A stretch of DNA of 42,403 bases from contig VGHA01000021.1 in the NCBI GenBank assembly GCA_016868375.1, forward strand, positions 1 through 42,403, written 5' to 3'. This DNA comes from Betaproteobacteria bacterium (GTDB lineage Bacteria; Pseudomonadota; Gammaproteobacteria; Burkholderiales; Burkholderiaceae_E). The notes beneath the pieces were generated by a model. That model saw only the letters and a list, made by a program, of their open reading frames with translations. It searched no databases and had not been told where the DNA came from. Of the stretch, positions 26,117-34,052 are shown piece after piece (position 1 is the first letter of the stretch; every line of letters starts with the position of its first letter). A program made the translations under genes and the position numbers.

Positions 26117-27541
26117 TCAGTGTCCTGCAACCAGTTGACGCACGTCGGTGATGGCGCCGGTGACAGCCGCAGCAGCGGCCATCGCGGGGCTCATCAGGTG
26201 AGTTCGCGAACCCGGTCCCTGGCGACCCACGAAATTGCGATTCGAGGTGGATGCGCAACGATCGCCCGGCGCCACCAGGTCGCCGTTCATGCCCACACAC
26301 ATTGAACAGCCGGCGTGGCGCCACTGAATACCCGCCTCCTCGAAAACGCGATCGAGCCCCTCCGCTTCGGCCTGCGCCTTGACCAGGCCCGACCCCGGCA
26401 CCGCCCAGGCCTCAACGCCCGCGGCAACCCGCCGGCCGCGCACCACTGCCGCAGCCGCGCGAAAATCTTCGATGCGACCGTTCGTGCACGATCCGATGAA
26501 TACCCGCTGAACCGGCAGACCCGCAATGGGCTGGCCCGGTGTGAGGCCCATGTAATCGAGCGTCCGGGTGAGGGCATCGCGCCTGGCCTGGTCCGACACG
26601 GACGCGGGGTCGGGCACACGGCCGCCTACCGACAGCGCCTGCTCGGGGCTGTTCCCCCAGGTGACCATCGGCTCGATCGCTGCAGCATCCAGTTCAACAT
26701 CGCGGTCGAACTGCGCATCGGGATGGGTTGCCAGCGCGCGCCAACGGGCGAGCGCCGCATCCCAGTTCGCACCGGTTGGCGCGGACGGTCGGCCCGCAAG
26801 GTACTCAAACGTGGCGTCGTCGGGCGACACCATCCCCGCACGTCCACCCGCTTCAATCGACATGTTGCACAGCGTGAGGCGGCCTTCGATCGACAGTGCG
26901 CGAATCGCCGAGCCCGCATATTCGATGACATGCCCCACCGCACCTGCCGCGCCAATGCGGGCGATGATCGCGAGAATCACGTCTTTGGCGCTTACCCAGC
27001 GATTGAGCGTGCCTTCGACCCGGATTCGAAGCGTGCGGGGCTTTCGCTGCCAGAGCGCCTGGGTGGCAAGCACGTGGGCTACTTCGCTGGCACCGATGCC
27101 AAAAGCGAGCGCACCGAGGGCGCCATGCGTGGACGTGTGACTGTCGCCGCACACCAGCAGCATGCCGGGCTGGGTGATGCCCTGTTCGGGCCCGATCACA
27201 TGAACGATGCCCTGCCTGGGATCATCGATTCCAAAAAAGCGGATGCCAGCGGCCTTTGCATCGTCGTGAAGCGCATGCGCCATCGCCCGCTTCTCGGGAT
27301 CCTGCATCGTCGACAGATCACGATTGGCCGTGGGCACATAGTGGTCGGGGCTTGCGAACGCACGCTCGGGCACGCGCGGCGCACGACCGCTTTGCCGCAG
27401 CATCTCAAACGCTGGCGCCGAGGCGTCCTGCACCAGATGACGGTCGATGTAGAGGAGCGTCTGACCGTCGTCGCGTTCCACCACCGCGTGGCGGGCCCAG
27501 ATGCGCTCGAAGAGCGTCTGTGGAGATTGGGAGGGTTGCAT
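26117..27541 (-). CDS. leuC: LeuC-type isopropylmalate dehydratase large subunit
   Basis: This is the large subunit carrying the [4Fe-4S] cluster, 474 residues, close to E. coli LeuC. The cluster ligands are C352 (IGSCTNGR) and C412 and C415 ([10 protein letters not shown]), matching C347, C407 and C410 of E. coli. Other family segments are [20 protein letters not shown] near residue 29, [20 protein letters not shown] near 127-146, and [20 protein letters not shown] near 215-234. The ATG at 27541 gives a normal N-terminus, although no strong ribosome site is seen. It is the first gene of a probable leuC-leuD-thiolase-DUF35 transcript. No leuA or leuB is present, so the physiological substrate may not be isopropylmalate. 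Confidence 0.93.
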   Translation of the reverse strand: MQPSQSPQTLFERIWARHAVVERDDGQTLLYIDRHLVQDASAPAFEMLRQSGRAPRVPERAFASPDHYVPTANRDLSTMQDPEKRAMAHALHDDAKAAGIRFFGIDDPRQGIVHVIGPEQGITQPGMLLVCGDSHTSTHGALGALAFGIGASEVAHVLATQALWQRKPRTLRIRVEGTLNRWVSAKDVILAIIARIGAAGAVGHVIEYAGSAIRALSIEGRLTLCNMSIEAGGRAGMVSPDDATFEYLAGRPSAPTGANWDAALARWRALATHPDAQFDRDVELDAAAIEPMVTWGNSPEQALSVGGRVPDPASVSDQARRDALTRTLDYMGLTPGQPIAGLPVQRVFIGSCTNGRIEDFRAAAAVVRGRRVAAGVEAWAVPGSGLVKAQAEAEGLDRVFEEAGIQWRHAGCSMCVGMNGDLVAPGDRCASTSNRNFVGRQGPGSRTHLMSPAMAAAAAVTGAITDVRQLVAGH

Positions 27542-27730
27542 GGCGCCGCAATGTGACAGAGCGATCCGCTGGGCGCAAGCGATTCGGTGACAAGACGTTT
27601 CACCGGGAAGGGGTTTGCGGACACGTGGGGGCCGGTCCCGGTTCGCGCGGGCTTGATCCGATGCCCCGAACGCATGTGCTGCTGGGGCGATAATGGGGTT
27701 TGTCTTTTGCAGCCATTTCAGAGACCGCCC

Positions 27731-28126
27731 ATGATCCGCAGCCGCACCCTGATCACCGCCGCCCTGCTCGCGCTGTCGGCCTTACCCGCCTGGGCCGATG
27801 GCGCACGCACCTACCAGAGCACCTGCGCGGTCTGCCATAGCAGCGGCGTGGCGGGCGCGCCCAAACTCGGCGATCGAAAGATCTGGGCACCGCTGATCGA
27901 GGAGGGCCAGGCAATCCTCACCGCGCATGGCTATGTGGGCGTGCGCGGCACGCCTGCCAAGGGCGGCAAGCCCGATCTGTCTATTGAAGATTTCGCGGCC
28001 GCGGTGGTTCATATGCTGAACGCCTCGGGCGGCAAATGGAGCCAGCCGGATGCCAAGGGGTTTGCGGCGATTCGGGCGGAAATTGTGAAGCGGGAGAAGG
28101 AGCTGGCGGCGAAGCCTGGCAAGTAA
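27731..28126 (+). CDS. Small c-type cytochrome resembling cytochrome c5, with the usual Met ligand replaced
   Basis: This is a periplasmic monohaem cytochrome of 131 residues. The signal peptide is residues 1-22 (cleavage after PAWA). The haem-binding motif is CAVCH at residues 32-36, followed by [18 protein letters not shown], as in c5-type proteins. In that family the sixth haem ligand is the Met of an MPPKGG-like motif. Here the equivalent segment is GTPAKGGK, with T74 (codon ACG, 27950-27952) in place of Met. Other Met residues exist only in the [10 protein letters not shown] helix. The haem may therefore be five-coordinate or ligated differently. The C-terminal 25 residues are charged. 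It is divergent from leuC across a 189-base gap, and no partner oxidase or dehydrogenase is adjacent. Confidence 0.85.
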   Translation: MIRSRTLITAALLALSALPAWADGARTYQSTCAVCHSSGVAGAPKLGDRKIWAPLIEEGQAILTAHGYVGVRGTPAKGGKPDLSIEDFAAAVVHMLNASGGKWSQPDAKGFAAIRAEIVKREKELAAKPGK

Positions 28127-28137
28127 CTTTCACCACA

Positions 28138-28239
28138 ATGGAAATCGAGCTCAAACTGCAACTTGCCGCAGCAGCGCTCGCAAGTAAAGTGCGATCACGC
28201 GCTCGGCTTTACGACAGACTGTTCGCCCATGGACGATAG
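28138..28239 (+). pseudogene. Possible remnant of a CYTH-domain (triphosphate tunnel) gene, 33 codons
   Basis: An ATG at 28138 opens a 33-codon frame beginning MEIELKLQLAAAALAS. The first seven residues carry ExExK (E2, E4, K6), the signature with which CYTH/inorganic triphosphatase proteins start. After about 15 residues the resemblance ends, and the frame stops at TAG 28237-28239, 11 bases inside the acetoacetyl-CoA synthetase gene. CYTH proteins are normally at least 150 residues, so this would be a 5' stub left by a deletion. A chance match, or a short leader peptide of the downstream gene, are the alternatives. Confidence 0.35.
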
Positions 28240-30244
28240 CGTGATCACCGCCACGCCAAAACCAATCTGGTCTCCCGATTCAGAGCGCATTGCCCAAGCG
28301 CGCATCAACGACTACCGCGAGACCATCGCCCGATCATTCGGCCTCAGACTGCCCGATACCACCGCCCTCTGGCGGTGGTCCGTTTCAAACCTCGACGCAT
28401 TCTGGGATTCGATCTGGCGATATTTCGATGTGGCAGGTGTACGTGGCAACGGCCCGGCTCTCGCGAAAGCCGAGATGCCAGGCGCTGCCTGGTTCCCTGG
28501 CGCAACGCTTAACTTCGCGTCGCAGGCCCTGCGTCATGCGCCATCCCAGTCCGCAGCAATCATTGCCGGTAATGAGAGCGGTGATCTGATCACGCTGTCG
28601 TGGACGGAGCTTGCGCGCCGAGTAGCGTGTCTGGCGGCCGCGCTGCGCGCGCGCGGCGTCGTGCGCGGGGACCGGGTTGCTGCACTGCTGCCGAACACCG
28701 CCGATTCGGTGGTGGCGTTTCTTGCGTGCGCCTCAGTGGGTGCAATCTGGTCGCAGTGTTCGCCCGATATGGGCGCGCCGAGCGTGTTGGACCGCTTCCG
28801 GCAGATCACGCCCAAGGTCCTGATTGCGGTCGCCCGCTATACGTACGGCGGGCGTGTACACGATCGCAGCGCCGTGGTGACGCAGCTGCTTGGCTCGCTC
28901 CATTCGCTCGCGCTCTACATTCCCGTGCCCAGCCCCTGTGCCGAAGCCAGTCACGAACCCCGCCACACTGTTCCAACCGCGCTCGACACGCTCGGCTGGG
29001 CCGAGGCCATCGACGGCAACGCGACGCTGCAAATCGACCCTGTGCCGTTTGAGCATCCGCTCTGGATTGTCTATTCGTCGGGTACCACCGGGCTACCCAA
29101 GCCGATCGTCAACGGTCATGGCGGCGTCACGCTCGAGATGCTCAAAGTCATGGCGCTTCACAACGACCTGCATGCAGGCGATCGCTTTCACTGGTTCACC
29201 ACTACGGGCTGGATCATGTGGAACTGCCAGGTCAGCGCGCTGCTGTTGGGCAGCACCATCGGGCTCTATGACGGTAGTCCTGGTTGGCCCGATGCGGGCG
29301 CGCTGTGGCGCTTCGCCGACCGGATCGGACTGAATTTTTTAGGCGCGGGCGCGGCATTTCATACGGGCTGCATGAAGGCGGGCATCTCACCGGGAGGCAA
29401 GACCTTACGAACCACGCTGCGCACGGTCGGCTCGACTGGCTCACCGCTATCGCGCGATGCCTATCGCTGGTTGCAGCGCGAGCTGGGCCAGGGGGTCTGG
29501 ATCGCACCGATCTCGGGCGGCACTGATCTCTCAAGCGCATTCATCGCAGGCGACTGTACGCAGCCAGTCATCGCAGGCGAAATGCAGACGCGTTGCCTGG
29601 GCGCTGCGGTTGCCGCCTGGAACGAACGCGGCGAATCGGTGATCGGCGAAGTCGGCGAGCTGGTGTGCACCACACCGATGCCGTCGATGCCGCTTTTCTT
29701 CTGGGGCGACGATGCGCACCAGACCCGCTACCGTGACAGCTACTTCGACATGTTTCCGGGCGTCTGGCGCCATGGCGACTGGATCGAGATCACGCCGCGC
29801 GGCGGGGCAATCGTGTACGGGCGCTCCGATGCAACCATCAATCGACATGGTGTGAGGATGGGCACCAGCGAGCTCTATGCAGCCGTTGAGGGGCTACCCG
29901 AGGTGCTCGACAGCCTGGTGGTGGATCTCGAATATCTGGGGCGCGCCTCCTACATGCCGCTGTTCGTAGTGCTGCGCGACTCGTTCACGCTCGATTCCAC
30001 CCTGCGCGAGCGCATCGCAGATGCAATCCGCCAGGCGCTCACGCCGCGTCATGTGCCCAACGACATCATTCAGGTTGCAGCGGTTCCGCGCACGCTCACG
30101 GGTAAGAAGTTGGAAGTACCAGTCAAGCGCCTGCTTCTGGGCGAGCCACCCGAGCGGGTGTTCAACCGCGATGCGATCGCCAATCCGGACTGTCTCGACT
30201 GGTATCTGCAGTTTGCCGAGCGCATGGCCAAGCCCCCCCACTGA
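28229..30244 (+). CDS. aacS: Acetoacetyl-CoA synthetase (ANL-superfamily acyl-CoA ligase)
   Basis: This enzyme activates acetoacetate, or a related 3-oxo acid, to its CoA thioester with ATP, linking ketone-body and polyhydroxybutyrate turnover to central metabolism. It has 671 residues; the family is about 650. The AMP-binding core IVYSSGTTGLPKPIVNGHGG lies near residues 281-300. The GRSDATINRHGVRMGTSELY hinge lies near 531-550, and the C-terminal catalytic-lysine loop TLTGKKLEVPVKRLLLGE near 624. The ATG at 28229 gives an N-terminus ending in the typical PIWSPDSERIAQARI; the in-frame ORF extends to 28163 without support. It is the first gene of a co-directional group with a beta-hydroxyacid dehydrogenase downstream. 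The acid used could differ from acetoacetate. Confidence 0.92.
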   Translation: MDDSVITATPKPIWSPDSERIAQARINDYRETIARSFGLRLPDTTALWRWSVSNLDAFWDSIWRYFDVAGVRGNGPALAKAEMPGAAWFPGATLNFASQALRHAPSQSAAIIAGNESGDLITLSWTELARRVACLAAALRARGVVRGDRVAALLPNTADSVVAFLACASVGAIWSQCSPDMGAPSVLDRFRQITPKVLIAVARYTYGGRVHDRSAVVTQLLGSLHSLALYIPVPSPCAEASHEPRHTVPTALDTLGWAEAIDGNATLQIDPVPFEHPLWIVYSSGTTGLPKPIVNGHGGVTLEMLKVMALHNDLHAGDRFHWFTTTGWIMWNCQVSALLLGSTIGLYDGSPGWPDAGALWRFADRIGLNFLGAGAAFHTGCMKAGISPGGKTLRTTLRTVGSTGSPLSRDAYRWLQRELGQGVWIAPISGGTDLSSAFIAGDCTQPVIAGEMQTRCLGAAVAAWNERGESVIGEVGELVCTTPMPSMPLFFWGDDAHQTRYRDSYFDMFPGVWRHGDWIEITPRGGAIVYGRSDATINRHGVRMGTSELYAAVEGLPEVLDSLVVDLEYLGRASYMPLFVVLRDSFTLDSTLRERIADAIRQALTPRHVPNDIIQVAAVPRTLTGKKLEVPVKRLLLGEPPERVFNRDAIANPDCLDWYLQFAERMAKPPH

Positions 30245-30310
30245 ACCCCTGGCCTTGAGTCTGCGGGCGCGCTCAAGCACACTCGCGGTTTTTCTCGTTC
30301 GGGGATTCTG

Positions 30311-31234
30311 GTGAGCAATTCGATTGGCTGGATCGGCCTGGGCCGAATGGGCGAGGCGATGGTCGCGCTGCTGCTGAAGGCGGGCCACCGTGTCAGCGTC
30401 TGGAACCGCACGGCTGCGAAGGCGCAGCATCTGGCTGACTATGGCGCCACCATCGTCGAATCGAAACTCGATCTGGTCGACTGCGACGCAGTGTTCACCA
30501 TGGTCTCCACCACCGATGACCTGATCGAAGTCCTGTTCGGGCAAGGCGGATTGGTCACTGGCGCACGCAAGCCGCGCGTGGTCATCGACAGCTCTTCCAT
30601 TTCTCAGGAGGGCTCGGCCCAGATTCGCGCGCGACTGGAGGCGCTGGGTGTCGCCTATCTGAGTGCCCCGGTGTCGGGCAATGCGAAAGTTGCCAAGGCA
30701 GGCAAGCTTCTGATTGTGGCCTCGGGGCCGAGAGCGCTCTACGACGAAGCCGCGCCCTGGCTGTCAGCCATGGGTCGCAAGCTGATGTGGGTTGGCGAGG
30801 GCGAACTTGCCCGGGTCTGGAAAATTGCCCACAACACCATGTTTGGCGTCGTCATTCAAAGCCTGTGCGAAATCACCGTGCTGGCGGAGAAGGCCGGCAT
30901 TGCGCGACACGTGTTCCTGGAAAGCATCAATGATTCGGTGCTCGGTTCGATGTACACCCGCTATAAATCGCCCGTGCTCACCCACCTCAGCTTTGAGCAG
31001 GTAACCTTCACGCCCAAGCTGCTGCTAAAGGATATGGATCTGGGCATGGGGGCCGCCAAAGCCAATGGCGTGCCGATGCCTGCCGCGGCAGCCACCCGTG
31101 AATCCATCGCGCGTCTGGTTGGGCGGGGGCATGATGATGTGGATTTCGCGATTCTGCTCAAAGAAATTGCTGCGGATGCCGGGCTTGAGCTGCGCCCGGA
31201 AGACGCCGATGTGAGCGACGGACTGCAAAAATAA
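30311..31234 (+). CDS. NAD(P)-dependent beta-hydroxyacid dehydrogenase (3-hydroxyisobutyrate dehydrogenase-like)
   Basis: This is a 307-residue oxidoreductase of the beta-hydroxyacid dehydrogenase family. The Rossmann motif IGWIGLGRMGEAM lies at residues 5-17, the substrate-binding APVSGN at 119-124, and the catalytic Lys is K171 in VWKIAHNTMFG. The all-alpha C-terminal domain contains LLLKDMDLGMGAAKANGVPMP. The NVDT-like cofactor specificity cannot be settled by eye, though W-N-R-T after the second strand (residues 31-34) suggests NADP. The start is GTG at 30311, 66 bases after the acetoacetyl-CoA synthetase stop. Its neighbours suggest oxidation of a 3-hydroxy acid whose oxo product is then activated to CoA; this is inference. 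Confidence 0.88.
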   Translation: MSNSIGWIGLGRMGEAMVALLLKAGHRVSVWNRTAAKAQHLADYGATIVESKLDLVDCDAVFTMVSTTDDLIEVLFGQGGLVTGARKPRVVIDSSSISQEGSAQIRARLEALGVAYLSAPVSGNAKVAKAGKLLIVASGPRALYDEAAPWLSAMGRKLMWVGEGELARVWKIAHNTMFGVVIQSLCEITVLAEKAGIARHVFLESINDSVLGSMYTRYKSPVLTHLSFEQVTFTPKLLLKDMDLGMGAAKANGVPMPAAAATRESIARLVGRGHDDVDFAILLKEIAADAGLELRPEDADVSDGLQK

Positions 31235-31251
31235 ACACCAGGAGACCTTCC

Positions 31252-32226
31252 ATGCGATTCAATGTCCCGGTTTTGATCGCGGCACTTGCCAGCACCGTTG
31301 CGCTCACCAGCGCCTCCGCGCAGACCGCATCCTTTCCCTCAAAACCCATCCGTTTCATGGTGCCGTTTACCGCAGGCAGCGGTACCGACATCATCGCGCG
31401 CACGGTGGGCGAAGCCATGAGCAAAAGCCTTGGCCAGCCAGTGGTGGTTGAAAATCGCCCGGGTGCGGGTGGCACGATCGCCGCCGCACAGGTGGCCAAA
31501 GGCGAAGCTGACGGCCATCTGGTGCTCATTCATTCGTCGGGGCACGCGCTCAATCCGGCCATCTATCCCAACCTTTCTTACGACACGCTCAAGGACTTGA
31601 CCGGCATCACCGCGCTGGCCTCGCTACCCAATGTCATGGTGGTGTCGCCCGCGCGCGGATGGAAAAGCGTCAACGACGCGATTGCGGCCGCCAAGGCCAA
31701 GCCCGGCGCGCTCAACTACGCCTCGGCCGGCACCGGCAGCGCCACGCATCTGAACGCCGAGAAATTCAAGCTGCGCGCCGGCATCGATGCGGTGCATATC
31801 CCGTTCAAGGGCACCCCGGAAGCGGTAACCGAAATCATCGGCGGACGCATTGATTGGTTCTTCGCGCCGCTGGCATCCACGCTGCCGCTGATCCGCGAAG
31901 GCAAGCTCCAGGCGCTTGCGGTCAGCACACCCACGCGCACCCCCGCCTTGCCCGATATCCCCACCACGGTTGAGGCGGGCCTCGCAGATTCATCGTACGT
32001 GTTCTGGGTCGGCATGATCGCGCCTTCGGGCGTGCCCGCCGCCATTCAGCAGCGACTCAATGACGAGGCTCGCAAGGCGCTGGCCAGCCCCGAGGTACGC
32101 GAGCGTATGGCTCGGGCCGGTGCCGACGCGCTGCCAATGTCGATCACTGAATTCAATGCCTTCATTCGCGCGGAGATGGAATCGGCCGCGCAGATCGCGA
32201 AGGCCGCCAACCTCAAAGCCCAATGA
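31252..32226 (+). CDS. Bug-family tricarboxylate receptor (Bug 3)
   Basis: This is a periplasmic Bug/TctC-type receptor of 324 residues. The signal peptide ends near TSASAQ (residues 19-24). Family segments are FPSKPIRFMVPFTAGSGTDI, VVENRPGAGGTIAAAQVAKG, HIPFKGTPEAVTEIIGGRID and DIPTTVEAGL. The ATG at 31252 has AGGAG seven bases upstream (31240-31244) and is 17 bases after the dehydrogenase stop, so it belongs to that transcript. No TctAB partner lies in the window. The likely ligand is the carboxylic acid processed by the neighbouring enzymes. Confidence 0.93.
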   Translation: MRFNVPVLIAALASTVALTSASAQTASFPSKPIRFMVPFTAGSGTDIIARTVGEAMSKSLGQPVVVENRPGAGGTIAAAQVAKGEADGHLVLIHSSGHALNPAIYPNLSYDTLKDLTGITALASLPNVMVVSPARGWKSVNDAIAAAKAKPGALNYASAGTGSATHLNAEKFKLRAGIDAVHIPFKGTPEAVTEIIGGRIDWFFAPLASTLPLIREGKLQALAVSTPTRTPALPDIPTTVEAGLADSSYVFWVGMIAPSGVPAAIQQRLNDEARKALASPEVRERMARAGADALPMSITEFNAFIRAEMESAAQIAKAANLKAQ

Positions 32227-32239
32227 GCCGGAGCCTCTG

Positions 32240-32860
32240 ATGACCCCCGACACCGTGCATGACGAGCTGCTGATTCGGCGGATGGTTGAACGCTGGGCAG
32301 TCTGGCGCGACGCCGGCGACTGGGACCGTTTCGCCACCGTCTGGCACCCGGATGGCGTGATGATGGCCACCTGGTTTCAGGGCCCCTACAAAGAATTCAT
32401 CCGCGTCACGCAGGAAGGCTGGGCCAAGGGCGTCAGCATTCTGCATTTTCTAGGCGGATCCGCCATTCAGGTGGCGGGCGACCGCGCGATCGCACAGACC
32501 AAGATGACGATTTCGCAGCGCGGCATGGTCGAAGGCACCGGCGGCCCGGTGCTCTGCGACGTGGTGTGCACCGGCCGATTTCATGACTTTGTCGCCAAGT
32601 ACGATGGCGAGTGGAAGCTGCTGCATCGTCAGCCGATTTATGAAAAGGACCGGATCGATCCGCTCGATCCCACCGCGGTGCTGCAGCTGGATCAGCCGCT
32701 GCTTGCCACCTTCCCCGAAGGCTATCGTCACCTTGCCTATATCCAGACCCGGATTGGCTATAAGGTCAAGATGGACATGCCGATGCTGAAGGGCGAGGCT
32801 GTTCGGGCGCTTTATGCGCGCGCCGCCCGCTGGCTGGCCGGCGGACCGCTTGAGCGCTGA
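32240..32860 (+). CDS. SnoaL-like / NTF2-fold protein
   Basis: This is a 206-residue protein with an N-terminal SnoaL-like cone-shaped alpha+beta domain. LLIRRMVERWAVWRDAGDWD (residues 10-29) is the first helix, and WHPDGVMMATWFQGPYKEFI follows. HFLGGSAIQVAGDRAIAQTK and VVCTGRFHDFVAKYDGEWKL supply the later strands. Members act as small-molecule isomerases, hydrolases or dehydratases, or merely bind ligands; the activity here is unknown. About 70 C-terminal residues beyond the fold are unusual for the shortest members. GGAG at 32230-32233 lies six bases before the ATG. The gene sits between two Bug receptor genes with a 13-base gap upstream, so it is probably part of the same catabolic operon. 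Confidence 0.82.
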   Translation: MTPDTVHDELLIRRMVERWAVWRDAGDWDRFATVWHPDGVMMATWFQGPYKEFIRVTQEGWAKGVSILHFLGGSAIQVAGDRAIAQTKMTISQRGMVEGTGGPVLCDVVCTGRFHDFVAKYDGEWKLLHRQPIYEKDRIDPLDPTAVLQLDQPLLATFPEGYRHLAYIQTRIGYKVKMDMPMLKGEAVRALYARAARWLAGGPLER

Positions 32861-32916
32861 GGCTTGCGTCACCCAATCTCGCAACGCTGGCAACACACTG
32901 ACTCGCACCAAGGATC

Positions 32917-33924
32917 ATGAAGCCGATGAATTCCCACTTCGACTCTCGCCGCCAGGCGTTTTTGCAGCTTGCCGCGCTGGCCAGTGCCACCGCGTTGGGC
33001 ATGCCGCTTACCGCACTGTCACAGGCGGATTTTCCCAATCGCGCAGTGCGCGTCATTGTTCCGCAGCCCCCGGGCGGCGGCTTTGACTTTGTCGCGCGGC
33101 AGCTGGGCGAGCGCCTGTCACGCCGACTGGGCCAAAGTGTTGTGGTGGAGAACCGACCCGGGTCGGGAACGCTGGTGGGCACCGATGCCGCGGCCCGCGC
33201 AACGCCCGATGGCTACACGCTGCTCATGGGCTCGGTGTCGAACATCGCGCTGAACATGGGGTTGTATCAGAAGCTGTCATACGACAGTCTTCGCGACTTT
33301 GAGCCGGTGGGCCTCGCAGTCAGCTACGGCTACACCCTGGTGGCCCGGCGCGATCTGCCGTTCGGGTCGCTGCGCGAATTGATCGCCTTTGCCCGCGCCA
33401 ATCCGGGCAAGCTCACGTACGCCTCAGCCGGTAACGGCTCCGGGCAGCATGTGCTGGCCGCAGCGCTCTGGCACCTGGCCGGTGTCGACGTGGTGCATGT
33501 TCCTTACAAGGGCGCACAGGCGGTGTATCCCGATCTGATCGGCGGCAGGGTCGATGTTTTCGTCGATCTGTCGTCCACCTCACGCGCGCAGATCGCAGCA
33601 GGCGCGGTCAAGCCGCTTGCCACCTCGGGCGCCGAGCGCAGTCCGCTCCATCCCGACATTCCAACCTTCATCGAAAGCGGCGTCGCACTCGACCTTGAAT
33701 CATGGTTCGGGTATTTCGCGCCAGCCAAAACCCCTGCCGAGACCCAGGACAAGCTGCGCCGGGAACTCGCTGCCGTCATCGCTGACAGTGATCTTCGCGA
33801 GGCCTTCACCAAGGCTGGCGGAAAGCCGCTGTCACTTGATGCCAGCGCAGAGCGCGCGCTGGTTCGGCGCGATGTTGAACGCTGGACCAAGCTGGTGCGC
33901 GAAATCGGTATCAAGGCCGACTGA
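32917..33924 (+). CDS. Bug-family tricarboxylate receptor (Bug 4) with Tat-like leader
   Basis: This is a fourth Bug/TctC-type receptor, 335 residues. The leader has a twin-arginine stretch, SRRQAFLQLAALASATALG, resembling a Tat signal, unlike the Sec-type leaders of the other three. Family segments are FPNRAVRVIVPQPPGGGFDF, VVENRPGSGTLVGTDAAARA, HVPYKGAQAVYPDLIGGRVD and DIPTFIESGV. ATGs at 32917 and 32926 are both possible; AAGGA at 32910-32914 is close to the first. It is the last gene of the unit starting with acetoacetyl-CoA synthetase and is followed by a hairpin terminator. Confidence 0.92.
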   Translation: MKPMNSHFDSRRQAFLQLAALASATALGMPLTALSQADFPNRAVRVIVPQPPGGGFDFVARQLGERLSRRLGQSVVVENRPGSGTLVGTDAAARATPDGYTLLMGSVSNIALNMGLYQKLSYDSLRDFEPVGLAVSYGYTLVARRDLPFGSLRELIAFARANPGKLTYASAGNGSGQHVLAAALWHLAGVDVVHVPYKGAQAVYPDLIGGRVDVFVDLSSTSRAQIAAGAVKPLATSGAERSPLHPDIPTFIESGVALDLESWFGYFAPAKTPAETQDKLRRELAAVIADSDLREAFTKAGGKPLSLDASAERALVRRDVERWTKLVREIGIKAD

Positions 33925-33968
33925 ACGACCGCTGAGGGCCCATCGGGGATACCCCAGCTGACTCCGCG

Positions 33969-34004
33969 GAAAAGCCCTGGGGCTTCCGACAGCAGGGGCT
34001 TTTC
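33969..34004 (+). terminator. Hairpin terminator after the fourth Bug gene
   Basis: GAAAAGCCC-TG (33969-33979) pairs with CAGGGGCTTTTC (33993-34004), leaving one bulged C, around a 13-base loop. The A-rich and T-rich arm ends provide the four-T tract within the stem, as in many bidirectional intrinsic terminators. It lies 45 bases after the Bug stop and 49 bases before livG, so it separates two transcription units. Confidence 0.55.
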
Positions 34005-34052
34005 GTGTAGGGTTCCAGGGTCTAAGACACGCTGCTTGATCACGCCGCCTCA

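Noticed and set aside
26315..27556. A 413-codon open frame on the plus strand opposite leuC
   Set aside because: It lies antisense to a gene with complete catalytic motifs, its translation is rich in Arg, Ala and His without recognisable domains, and such long shadows are normal at this GC content. The same applies to antisense frames at 2932-3759, 6957-7979 and 1874-2566, and to the alternative-frame plus-strand shadow at 12898-14022.
27689..27694. GATAAT as a -10 element for the cytochrome gene
   Set aside because: It is a five-of-six match, but the region 17-18 bases upstream (CCGAAC) does not resemble a -35. The only TTGA-like hexamer is about 30 bases away.
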